Shown one piece after another: positions 45,013 to 53,491 of a stretch of DNA of 64,000 bases. Within the stretch, counting starts at the first letter, position 1, and every line of letters starts with the position of its first letter. The DNA is from Mesohalobacter salilacus (GTDB lineage: Bacteria; Bacteroidota; Bacteroidia; Flavobacteriales; Flavobacteriaceae). Below the pieces are notes generated by a model. It was not told where the DNA came from and searched no databases. It saw nothing but the letters and a program-made list of their open reading frames with translations. Location of the stretch: positions 1 through 64,000 of the forward strand of contig RRZV01000043.1 of the NCBI GenBank assembly GCA_003931895.1, given 5' to 3'. Both the position numbers and the translations under genes were made by a program.

Positions 45013-45924
45013 ATGAAAAGATGGCTTAATATTTTATTAATTTTTCTAATCATAGGAAGCTGTGATAATTATGAAGAAACTGAACCTAATGGCTCTTCGA
45101 GTCAAATTAACGTTGGTACAGGCTTTTATAGTTTTAATTATGAGGCTTCAAACTCTAATATAGCAATGGATATTCATTATCATATCCCTGATGCTGATTT
45201 AAGCACAATGCCTATACTTTTTGTTTTCCATGGAGGGGGTCGAAATGCTGTTGAATATAGAAATTCTTGGATTGAAGAAGCTAACAACAGAGAATTTATA
45301 GTTATAGCACCAAAATTTTCTTCAACTGATTTTCCTAGAGGTGATGGGTATAATTTAGGCAATGTTTTTGAAGATGGTGATAATCCTTCAACATCTACTT
45401 TAAATGAGGAACAAGATTGGGCATTTTCTATTATTGAACCTCTTTTTGATGATGTCAAAAGTCAATTAGGAAATACTTCAAGTACCTATAATATTTTCGG
45501 GTTTTCGGCGGGGTCTCAGTTTGCCCATCGTTTTGTGATGTTTAAACCTAACGCTCGTGTTAACAAAATTGTGGCTTCTGCTGCAGGATGGTACACAGTA
45601 CCTGATGCTAATGTTGAATTCCCTTACGGCATAGATAACAGTCCTATTGAAAATATAGCACCGTCATCTTATTTTACAAAAAACATGACTATTCAGATTG
45701 GAACTTTAGATAATGATCCTAATGCCTCTGCTTTACGTCGTAATGCTATAGTAGATCAACAAGGCAACAACCGTTTTGACCGGGCTTTTTATATGTTTAA
45801 TACTTCCAAAATTATTGCTGAAAGTTTGGGTGAAACCTTCAATTGGCAAATTATTGAAACTCTAGGTAACAATCATAATAATAGAGAAGCTGTGGAGCAG
45901 GCTGCACAGATTTTAGGACTTTAA
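45013..45924 (+). CDS. Lipoprotein alpha/beta hydrolase (esterase/PHB-depolymerase-like)
   Basis: This 303-aa protein has a lipobox (FLIIGSC, Cys17) followed by an acidic stretch (DNYEETE), which may direct it to the cell surface. The hydrolase domain shows the oxyanion loop LFVFHGGGRN and the nucleophile elbow GFSAGSQ; a C-terminal His lies in LGNNHNN. These fit esterases related to polyhydroxybutyrate depolymerases and feruloyl esterases. It starts one base after the MocR-type gene and is surely co-transcribed with it. Substrate unknown; shared regulation with the lamin-tail/iadA genes is inferred. Confidence 0.78.
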   Translation: MKRWLNILLIFLIIGSCDNYEETEPNGSSSQINVGTGFYSFNYEASNSNIAMDIHYHIPDADLSTMPILFVFHGGGRNAVEYRNSWIEEANNREFIVIAPKFSSTDFPRGDGYNLGNVFEDGDNPSTSTLNEEQDWAFSIIEPLFDDVKSQLGNTSSTYNIFGFSAGSQFAHRFVMFKPNARVNKIVASAAGWYTVPDANVEFPYGIDNSPIENIAPSSYFTKNMTIQIGTLDNDPNASALRRNAIVDQQGNNRFDRAFYMFNTSKIIAESLGETFNWQIIETLGNNHNNREAVEQAAQILGL

Positions 45925-46046
45925 ATTTTTATTAAAAATATTTATATAATACAAAAATTAATATCTTAAAATTTCATTACATTTTAAACTTATTCCTAAA
46001 AAATCACTCTAAAATATTGTAGATTTAATTCCAAAAATTCGAAATC

Positions 46047-49000
46047 ATGCGATATTTTACGATTTTATGCTTAGCTTTTTTTACGGTTCAGCTTCAAGCT
46101 CAATCCTTAATCATGCAACCCAGTATTTCTCCTGATGGGGAGCATTTGGCTTTTAGTTTTCAAGGGGATATTTGGATCAGTGATATTTCTGGAAACAACA
46201 CCAACCGACTAACCATTCACGAAGCTTACGAAGCTAATCCAGTATGGTCTAAAGATGGAAAACATATCGTTTTTTCCAGCGATAGATTTGGTAATGATGA
46301 CCTATTTAAACTTCCTGTAAAAGGTGGGACTCCTGAACGCTTAACCTATCATTCAGCCAGTGATTCTCCTTACAGCATTACACCTAAAGGTGACATTTTG
46401 TTTACAACCTCAAGAAATTATAAGCAAGTAGAACGCGAATCTGAAATTTACATTTTAGAAGAATCTGCTTCTACAGAAAAACGTTTTCTCGACGCCTTGG
46501 GGTTTGACCCTGTCAGTTCTCCCGACGGAAACAAAATAGCTTTTGTTCGTGGCACTTGTCGTATAGATAGAGAAGCCTACAACGGACCAGCTAATCGTGA
46601 TGTTTGGGTGTTTGATAAAACGACAGGTGACTACTCACAAATCACCAAACACGGCACAAATGATTTTAATCCACATTGGCTAAACAACAATGAATTGGTA
46701 TTTATTTCTGGTAGAAGTGGACGATATAATATTCATCAAGCTAATTTAGAAGGTGATATTTTACAATTAACAGACCAAGAAAAATTTGGAATTATCAATT
46801 TTTCTGTAAGTCCACAAACCAATACAATTTCATTTCAAACCGCAAAGCAGTCTTATACGTTTAATATCAATACTAAAAAACCACAGCCGATTAATATAAA
46901 TATAAGCAGTGATTACCGCTTTGATCCTGTAGTGAACGAAAGTGTGCGCAACAGTGTTGATGAGTTTTCAGTATCGCCAAATGCAAAATTTATAGCCTAT
47001 ATCAACCGTGGTGAATTATTCGTCACGCGAAATGACAAAGAAGATAGTAAATCTATAAGGCTGACCGATGGTCCTGCACGTGAGTCTAATCCGGCTTGGC
47101 TAAATGATTCGGTATTGCTCTTTATTTCAGACCGTGAAGGTCAGAAAGACTTATACGCCATAAATTCTACAGATGATAAAGAATCAGATTTATTTTATTC
47201 GTTTAAAAGAGAAACAAAACGGCTAACCAAAACTAAGGACGAAGAATCTAATCCAGTCGTCAGCCCTAATGCTAAAAAAGTGGCTCTTGAAATTGGCAGA
47301 GGTGGATTAAAAGTTTATGATATTGATGAAAAAGGAAAATTAAGTAAAGCTAAAACACTTCTCGACGGTTGGGATTCGCCAAGTGGTGTAACCTGGTCGC
47401 CAGATAGCCAATGGTTAGCTTACAGCAAATCAGACTTAAACTTTAATGAAGATGTGTTTATTCACGCTGCCAATAATTCACAAGATCCTGTAAATGTAAG
47501 TATGCATCCAAAAGGCGATTATAACCCCGTGTGGAGTAAAGACGGAAGCAAACTCGGTTTTGTCTCTGAACGAAATAACGGTGATAACGACATTTGGTTT
47601 GCTTGGTTGAAAAAAGAAGATTGGGAAAAATCAAACGCCGAATGGACGCGCCGAGAAAAAGAAAAAGACGACAAAAGCAAAGCAAAAAAGAAAAAGAAAG
47701 ATGATGATGAAGACGAAGAGGAAGAAGAAAATTCTTCTGATATCGTAATTGATTTTGACAAGATTTATCAACGTTTAGAGCAAGTAACCCGCTACACAGG
47801 CGGTGAATCTGATTTTACTTTTGATGCCAAAGGCGAATTCATTTATTATACCAATGGTGGTGTCAGTCGAAAGGACTATGAGATAGACAGAAGCTTATTT
47901 AAAATTAAATGGGATGGTAGTGATAAAGAAGAAATTAAAGGTGGGTCAAACACTTATGGACTACAAAAATACCCCTTAAAAAACAAAATATATCTCATGT
48001 CTCGTGGCGGCCAAATCACGGTGTTGAATACTAAGTCTGATAAAATTGAAAAGTTACCCGTTAATTCTGAAATGAAAATTCGTTATAAAGAAGAATTGAC
48101 ACAAATTTTTGAAGAAGGGTGGCGCGTGTTGGATGCTGGCTTCTACGACCCTGAATTCCATGGACGAGATTGGGATGATCTTAAAAAAACCTATAAACCT
48201 TTAGCTCTAAACGCTTCGACAAAGGAAGACTTCAGAATGATTTTTAATTTAATGTTAGGTCAATTGAATGCGTCGCATATGGGACTCTATGGTGGGAATG
48301 ATCAAAAAGAAACTCAAAATGAACGCACAGGACTACTCGGGATTGAAGGTGAAACTACTACAGAAGGTTTTAGAGTCACAAGAGTGGTTTACGACAGTCC
48401 TGCTGATAAAACCGAAAGTCAATTGGAAGTCGGTGATATCATTACGGCCGTTAACCAAAATAAAGTGGGATCTTCAGACAATTTTTATAGTCATTTAGAA
48501 GGTTCAGCCAATGAACGCACATTGCTAAGTGTAAAACGAGATGGCGATGTTTTGGAAATGATCATTTGGCCAACAAATTCACTAAGCACCGAATTATATA
48601 ACGAATGGGTAGAAGATCGCCGAAAATTGGTCGATGATTATTCTGACGGAAGACTCGGCTATTTGCATATTCAAGGTATGAACTGGAGTTCTTTTGAACG
48701 CTTTGAACGTGAACTTATGGCAGCAGGTTACGGTAAAGAAGGTATTGTAATTGATGTCCGCTACAACGGTGGTGGCTGGACAACAGATTATTTGATGGCC
48801 GTTTTGAATGTCGATCAACACGCCTATACTATACCACGTGGTGCCGCAAAAAGCCTAGAAGAGCATAAGCAATACAAAGAAAATTATCCTTTCGGAGAAC
48901 GACTGCCGCTAGCATCTTGGACTAAACCTTCGATAGCTTTATGTAACCAAAATTCGTATTCTAATGCTGAAATCTTTTCTCACGCTTATAAAACTTTAGA

Positions 49001-49244
49001 CTTAGGAACTCTAGTTGGTACACCAACTTTTGGTGCAGTAATTTCAACAGGTGGCGCAAGATTACAAGACGGTTCTTTAATTCGTTTACCCTTTAGAGCT
49101 TGGTATGTGAAAGCTACTGAGGAAAATATGGAAAATGGGCCAGCCGTTCCTGACATTATTGTGAACAACCCACCAGCTTATAAAGCGAAAAATATAGATC
49201 CTCAATTGAAAAGGGCTGTTGATGAGTTGTCGGGGCAACTTTAA
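46047..49244 (+). CDS. Tricorn-like S41 protease, exported
   Basis: This 1065-aa protein has a signal peptide (1-19, QLQAQ). WD40/TolB-like beta-propeller repeats cover about 25-520, with SPDG and SKDGK motifs. A charged linker near 525-575 (KDDKSKAKKKKKDDDEDEE) follows. A second propeller-like or TSP-C1 region precedes a PDZ domain (about 765-850, LGIEGETTTEGFRV). The C-terminal S41 domain carries the nucleophile in SYSNAEIFSH (about 971-980) and GTPTFGAVISTGG. This is the layout of tricorn protease homologues, which degrade peptides handed over by other proteases. It is a stand-alone gene. Confidence 0.88.
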   Translation: MRYFTILCLAFFTVQLQAQSLIMQPSISPDGEHLAFSFQGDIWISDISGNNTNRLTIHEAYEANPVWSKDGKHIVFSSDRFGNDDLFKLPVKGGTPERLTYHSASDSPYSITPKGDILFTTSRNYKQVERESEIYILEESASTEKRFLDALGFDPVSSPDGNKIAFVRGTCRIDREAYNGPANRDVWVFDKTTGDYSQITKHGTNDFNPHWLNNNELVFISGRSGRYNIHQANLEGDILQLTDQEKFGIINFSVSPQTNTISFQTAKQSYTFNINTKKPQPININISSDYRFDPVVNESVRNSVDEFSVSPNAKFIAYINRGELFVTRNDKEDSKSIRLTDGPARESNPAWLNDSVLLFISDREGQKDLYAINSTDDKESDLFYSFKRETKRLTKTKDEESNPVVSPNAKKVALEIGRGGLKVYDIDEKGKLSKAKTLLDGWDSPSGVTWSPDSQWLAYSKSDLNFNEDVFIHAANNSQDPVNVSMHPKGDYNPVWSKDGSKLGFVSERNNGDNDIWFAWLKKEDWEKSNAEWTRREKEKDDKSKAKKKKKDDDEDEEEEENSSDIVIDFDKIYQRLEQVTRYTGGESDFTFDAKGEFIYYTNGGVSRKDYEIDRSLFKIKWDGSDKEEIKGGSNTYGLQKYPLKNKIYLMSRGGQITVLNTKSDKIEKLPVNSEMKIRYKEELTQIFEEGWRVLDAGFYDPEFHGRDWDDLKKTYKPLALNASTKEDFRMIFNLMLGQLNASHMGLYGGNDQKETQNERTGLLGIEGETTTEGFRVTRVVYDSPADKTESQLEVGDIITAVNQNKVGSSDNFYSHLEGSANERTLLSVKRDGDVLEMIIWPTNSLSTELYNEWVEDRRKLVDDYSDGRLGYLHIQGMNWSSFERFERELMAAGYGKEGIVIDVRYNGGGWTTDYLMAVLNVDQHAYTIPRGAAKSLEEHKQYKENYPFGERLPLASWTKPSIALCNQNSYSNAEIFSHAYKTLDLGTLVGTPTFGAVISTGGARLQDGSLIRLPFRAWYVKATEENMENGPAVPDIIVNNPPAYKAKNIDPQLKRAVDELSGQL

Positions 49245-49660
49245 GATTATGAAATTATAAAAGTTATAGGGCCTTGTATTGGGCTTGGTCATCGCACTAA
49301 GTTATGCACTTAGTGCAAAAGAAATGTCAAAATGCAGTAGAAGTGTGAGTTAAAAACTATAGTCAAATTTGAACTTTGACAGAGCTGCTCTGAAAGACAA
49401 TAAATATCATATAATCATTATATTAAGTTCTAATATTAATCGAAATCAGGCTATGAGGAGTAAAATTTATCAAAATAGAAAAGTGTTGAATTTTCTAAGA
49501 AGATCCTAAATTTGGCATTTTAAAACTGTTTTGGAATTTTAAATAGAGAGAGGTAATTAGGTAAAGAATCAAATTTCTAGATAAGGTATCAAATCAAAAG
49601 TTAGAATAATAAACGTATATTTGAAACAATAGTATATTTATATGGTTAAAATTCTACTGC
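49245..49660. other. Intergenic stretch with a 9-bp inverted repeat
   Basis: No reading frame longer than about 20 codons is credible here. The one clear structure is the inverted repeat GCACTAAGT / ACTTAGTGC at 49294-49302 and 49308-49316, with a 5-base loop. It is followed by no T run on either strand, so a terminator role for the tricorn-like gene is doubtful. A -7 element for the next gene lies near the right end. Confidence 0.6.
49616..49623 (+). promoter_or_regulatory. Possible promoter -7 element for the trypco2-like gene
   Basis: TATATTTG fits TAnnTTTG and lies 37 bases before the ATG at 49661. No TTG at the right distance upstream. Confidence 0.35.
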
Positions 49661-50044
49661 ATGGACCTCAAAGACTTTATTAAAAATACAATTACCTCAA
49701 TAAGTGAAGCAATTTTAGAATCTCAAAATGAATTATCAGAAAAAGGTGTTATAGTTAACCCTGAGAAAGTTGAAATTGGAAAAAACGGTGAAAAACTTTT
49801 ACGAAAAGATGGTTGGCGATACATACAGAATTTAGATTTTGATATTTTGGTTGCAGCAGAAGAAGGAGAGAATGCAAAAGGAGGAGCAGGTCTTAAAGTT
49901 GCTGGAGTGATATCCATAGGTGGAGATTTAAGTGAATCCAATACAAATCAACAATCTAATAAAATAAAATTCACAATACCTGTTGCGTTTCCCACAAATG
50001 AAACACCAGAAGAATATAAAAGTAAAAAGAGTACTATTTTATAA
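49661..50044 (+). CDS. Small protein resembling the trypsin-co-occurring domain 2 (trypco2)
   Basis: This 127-aa protein has no signal peptide or membrane segment. An N-terminal helix (LKDFIKNTITSISEAILES) is followed by beta-strands with VNPEKVEIGK, FDILVAAEEGE, a Gly-rich turn (AKGGAGLKVAGVISIGG) and a last strand KIKFTIPVAFP. This order of helix, V-x-x-V-E strand, alternating strand, GGxGLKV and final IPV-x-x-P strand is what I recall for trypco2 domains, small modules found beside trypsin-like proteases and NTPases in bacterial conflict systems. No such partner is adjacent. The match is from memory of the fold pattern, so it is tentative. Confidence 0.6.
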   Translation: MDLKDFIKNTITSISEAILESQNELSEKGVIVNPEKVEIGKNGEKLLRKDGWRYIQNLDFDILVAAEEGENAKGGAGLKVAGVISIGGDLSESNTNQQSNKIKFTIPVAFPTNETPEEYKSKKSTIL

Positions 50045-50104
50045 TCTCAATAATCCAGCCAAGTTATTAATAAGAATCAGTACTTTTATAAAAATTTAAC
50101 CCTA

Positions 50105-51016
50105 ATGAAATTACATCTTATAATTATTCTATTTGTTCTTTGCTCTTGCGGGAATTCTAAAAAAGAAAAGAAACAAGTTAAAGAATCAGTTGACAAATCA
50201 ACTATTAAAATCACTTCAGAGTTAGAACGACTTGCTACTGATTTTAAATTTACAGAAGGTCCGGCAGTTGATGCCCGAGGTAATGTCTATTTTTCTGACA
50301 TTCCTAATTCTAAAATTTGGATATGGACAACAGCAGATAGTTTAAAACTGTTTAGAGAAAACAGCAATGGTTCCAATGGGTTATATTTTGATAAAGATCA
50401 AAATCTTCTAGCTTGTGAAGGTGGCGCTTCCCAAATCAGTTTGACTACTCCAAGTGGTGATTATAAAGTGATTGCTTCGGAATATGATGGTAAACCTTTT
50501 AATTCTACCAACGACCTATGGCCAGATGCTAAAGGCGGTGTTTACTTCACCGATCCTCAATACGGTGGCGATATGGAAAATTTAGCTCAAGGTGGAATGC
50601 ACGTGTTTTATCTGCATCCGGATCATCAGCAAATCTCAAGAGTTTGTAACGATTTAACCCGACCTAATGGCATCTTAGGAACACCAGATGGCAAAACACT
50701 TTATGTCACTGACCGTGGTGCGGGAAAAACATATCATTACGATATTCAAGATGATGGAACTTTGAAAAATAAAACTTTATTTGTTGATTACGGTAGTGAC
50801 GGAATGACTCTAGACCAAAAAGGGAATGTTTATCTGACGACAAAAGACAAATCTCAAATTGACATATTTTCAAAAGAAGGCGAATTACTCAAGACTATAG
50901 AAACTCCAGAAGTACCAACCAATGTGTGTTTTGGTGGAGAAAACAGAAATCAACTTTTCATCACAGCTCAAACCTCTTTGTATAAAATAGGTTTAGATAC
51001 TGAAGGTGTTAATTAA
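50105..51016 (+). CDS. SMP-30/gluconolactonase-like lipoprotein
   Basis: This 303-aa protein has a lipobox (FVLCSC, Cys about 15) followed by a basic, not acidic, stretch (GNSKKEKKQ), suggesting it stays on the periplasmic side. A six-bladed beta-propeller follows with the family pattern: TEGPAVDARGNVYFSD at the start, ENSNGSNGLYFDKDQNLLACEGG, FNSTNDLWPDAKGGVYFTDP and TRPNGILGTPDGKTLYVTD carry the usual metal-binding Glu, Asn, Asn and Asp. Members hydrolyse lactones such as gluconolactone. It is convergent with the TonB-dependent receptor gene, 6 bases apart. Substrate is unknown. Confidence 0.87.
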   Translation: MKLHLIIILFVLCSCGNSKKEKKQVKESVDKSTIKITSELERLATDFKFTEGPAVDARGNVYFSDIPNSKIWIWTTADSLKLFRENSNGSNGLYFDKDQNLLACEGGASQISLTTPSGDYKVIASEYDGKPFNSTNDLWPDAKGGVYFTDPQYGGDMENLAQGGMHVFYLHPDHQQISRVCNDLTRPNGILGTPDGKTLYVTDRGAGKTYHYDIQDDGTLKNKTLFVDYGSDGMTLDQKGNVYLTTKDKSQIDIFSKEGELLKTIETPEVPTNVCFGGENRNQLFITAQTSLYKIGLDTEGVN

Positions 51017-51022
51017 TTATCA

Positions 51023-53482
51023 TTAAAATCTTCCTCTAATCCTTAAATTAAACACGCGAGGACTCAAAAAGTCTGGAATTGCAAACTGGTTTTTGCTTTC
51101 AGCATCTCTAACGAAAGTATTGGTAATGGAATTTAGACGGTCAAAAAGATTGAATATTTCAAAACCTACTTCCAAGTGTTTAAAAGGGTTTAACCAATGC
51201 CCTTTGTTTAAAACATCGCCTTCTTCTTTTAAAGTATAGAAAAAACCAACATCAGTTCGGGTGTAATCGGGTAAACGGTTTTGAAAATCAAAAGGATCAG
51301 CAAACTGCGGTTGACCACCTGGCAAACCAGTATTATAAACCAAATTCAAATACAGCTTCATTTTTGGAATATTAGGCACATAATCTTGAAACAAAGCTGC
51401 AAATTTTAATCGTTGGTCCGTTGGTCGAGCAATATAGCCGCGTTCATCAAATCTCTCTTCCGTTTTTAAAAACCCGAAACTGAACCAACTTTCTGTGCCT
51501 GGCACAAATTCGCCATTTAACCTCATATCTAATCCGTAAGCATAAGCTTCTGCATTGTTATTGGCTTGATAGCGTATTCTTACATTTTCTACAGTAAATC
51601 GGTTAACATCGGTAAGGCTTTTGTAATACACTTCAGACACCAGCTTAAATGGTCTGTTCCATAGTTTAAAACTATAATCATGACCGACAACAATATGAAA
51701 AGATTCTTGAGCTTTTACGTTTTCATTTACTGTTCCGTCTGGACGACGTAGCTCACGATAAAACGGCGGTTGATGATATAAACCTGTAGCCACTCTAAAA
51801 ATCATATCCTTATCCCAATCAGGTTTTATAGCAAATTGAGCACGTGGACTAACAACGGTTTGGGTATTATTTTCAATATCATCGCCACTCACGTTCCACG
51901 TATGAGAACGAATTCCTGCGTTATACCAAGCTTTGGCATTGCCAATTTTACTTTGGTAACTCCATTGCAAATAATTGGTAAACCGATTGATTTGCATATC
52001 ATTGAAGGACCGAATTCTAATAAATGGTTCTATCGGTTCGTCAAAAGGAGCGTATGGCTCATCGTTAGCAAAGTCGGGCAAAGGCGGTCTGACGTTGAAG
52101 CCTGCCGAGTCTACAACTTCAAATTCTTGAAGCCTGTCTCGAATATCTTCGTGAGTGAATTTGACCCCGTATTTAATCAAATGTTCATCAATTTTGATAT
52201 CGCCCTGATGATCAAGGTTAAAAATTAAAGCATCCAAATCATTTCTGGCGTGTTTAAATTGGCTTCCAGCGCCTTGACTAAACTCTACATCGCCAAAGTT
52301 TTCATCACCAATACTTGAATTCACAGAACCTAATCGGTATTGGGCTAAAATATCGAAGTGTTCTTGTTCTTGGGTGTGATAAGTTGAAGCGATAAATTTT
52401 GCTGTATAATTTTCAGACACGTCATAAGTCGCTTTTAATGCACCAAAATAAGTTTCATACTCGTCATCTTCTTGTCCTTCGTAAAACACTAATAACGCTC
52501 TTGGGTCTTGCAAAGTTCCAAAATTAGTTTGACGCGTAAAAGGTTCAAATTCGTAATCGTTGATAGAAATATTACCGAGAAAGCCCAACTCAAATTTATC
52601 GTTAAACTTATAAGTGATATAGCTCTGCACATCAAAAAAACGCGGTTTAAAATTGGCTTCGGTATCTTTGGCATTGACAAAAAGAGAGTTGTCACGAAAT
52701 CTTATTCCTGTAATAGCGGATAGTTTTTTATCTTTTGAAATGCCACCAATCATGGCCGAACCGCCGAGAAAACTGCCTTCAAAACTCGCCATAAAATCCA
52801 CTGGTCTTTCGTAAGTAATGTCGAGAACCGATGACATTCTATCACCGTATTGGGCTTTAAATCCACCGGCAGAAAAATTGATATTTCGCACCATATCAGG
52901 ATTGACAAAACTCAAACCTTCTTGTTGACCACTTCTAATCAAGAATGGGCGATAAACCTGAATATCATTGACATAAACTAAATTTTCATCAAAATTACCA
53001 CCGCGCACGTTATATTGGGTACTCAATTCATTGTTTGAACTTACTCCAGGCAAAGACGTCAATAAATTTTCTACGCCAGGATTAGCCCCAGGAATACGTC
53101 TTACAGTTGCAGGTTCAAGTGTTACAATGCCTTCGACACGTGTTCGCCTATCGTTAGTAATAGTAACCTCACCTATTTGTTCAACATTGGTTTTTAAGAC
53201 AAAATTTAACTCTCGACTTTGGTTTACACCAAGTTCAATCGTAGCCGTTATGGTTTTAAAACCTGTGTAACTTATGACGACTTTTACTTTTTGATTGGCT
53301 GGAATTCTTAGTTGGTAAAATCCGTTTTCATTAGATGTTGTTCCCGAACTTTGCGAAGTGATATTTGCAAAAGGTAATGGATTTTTGTTTTCGTCAAAAA
53401 TTATACCTTTTATTGAAGCAGTTTGCGAATACCCACAGGTAAATAAAAAACAGGTTAAGAGTAAAAATAAATATTTATTCAA
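51023..53482 (-). CDS. TonB-dependent receptor with carboxypeptidase-regulatory-like domain
   Basis: This 819-aa outer-membrane receptor has a signal peptide ending GYSQ (about 20). A CarboxypepD_reg-like domain (about 22-95: GIIFDENKNPLPFANI, TSNENGFYQL) is followed by a plug (about 110-230, with LLTSLPGVSS, YNVRGGNFDENLVYVNDIQVYRP split over the plug core). A 22-strand barrel ends with RVFNLRIRGRF. No SusD-like gene is beside it, so it is not a SusCD pair. It is 9 bases after the M23 peptidase gene on the same strand. Energy would come from a TonB protein such as the one at 17916. Substrate unknown. Confidence 0.9.
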   Translation of the reverse strand: MNKYLFLLLTCFLFTCGYSQTASIKGIIFDENKNPLPFANITSQSSGTTSNENGFYQLRIPANQKVKVVISYTGFKTITATIELGVNQSRELNFVLKTNVEQIGEVTITNDRRTRVEGIVTLEPATVRRIPGANPGVENLLTSLPGVSSNNELSTQYNVRGGNFDENLVYVNDIQVYRPFLIRSGQQEGLSFVNPDMVRNINFSAGGFKAQYGDRMSSVLDITYERPVDFMASFEGSFLGGSAMIGGISKDKKLSAITGIRFRDNSLFVNAKDTEANFKPRFFDVQSYITYKFNDKFELGFLGNISINDYEFEPFTRQTNFGTLQDPRALLVFYEGQEDDEYETYFGALKATYDVSENYTAKFIASTYHTQEQEHFDILAQYRLGSVNSSIGDENFGDVEFSQGAGSQFKHARNDLDALIFNLDHQGDIKIDEHLIKYGVKFTHEDIRDRLQEFEVVDSAGFNVRPPLPDFANDEPYAPFDEPIEPFIRIRSFNDMQINRFTNYLQWSYQSKIGNAKAWYNAGIRSHTWNVSGDDIENNTQTVVSPRAQFAIKPDWDKDMIFRVATGLYHQPPFYRELRRPDGTVNENVKAQESFHIVVGHDYSFKLWNRPFKLVSEVYYKSLTDVNRFTVENVRIRYQANNNAEAYAYGLDMRLNGEFVPGTESWFSFGFLKTEERFDERGYIARPTDQRLKFAALFQDYVPNIPKMKLYLNLVYNTGLPGGQPQFADPFDFQNRLPDYTRTDVGFFYTLKEEGDVLNKGHWLNPFKHLEVGFEIFNLFDRLNSITNTFVRDAESKNQFAIPDFLSPRVFNLRIRGRF

Positions 53483-53491
53483 AAGTGAGCT

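Noticed and set aside
47519-47761. Ser/Phe-rich open frame on the minus strand
   Set aside because: It is the antisense of the Lys/Asp/Glu-rich insert in the tricorn-like protease, with no start context or homologue-like pattern.
49294-49316. Terminator of the tricorn-like gene
   Set aside because: No T run after the stem on the + strand.
51023-53482. Polysaccharide utilisation locus (SusCD)
   Set aside because: No SusD-like lipoprotein and no glycoside hydrolase is next to the receptor; its neighbours are an M23 peptidase and an SMP-30-like protein.
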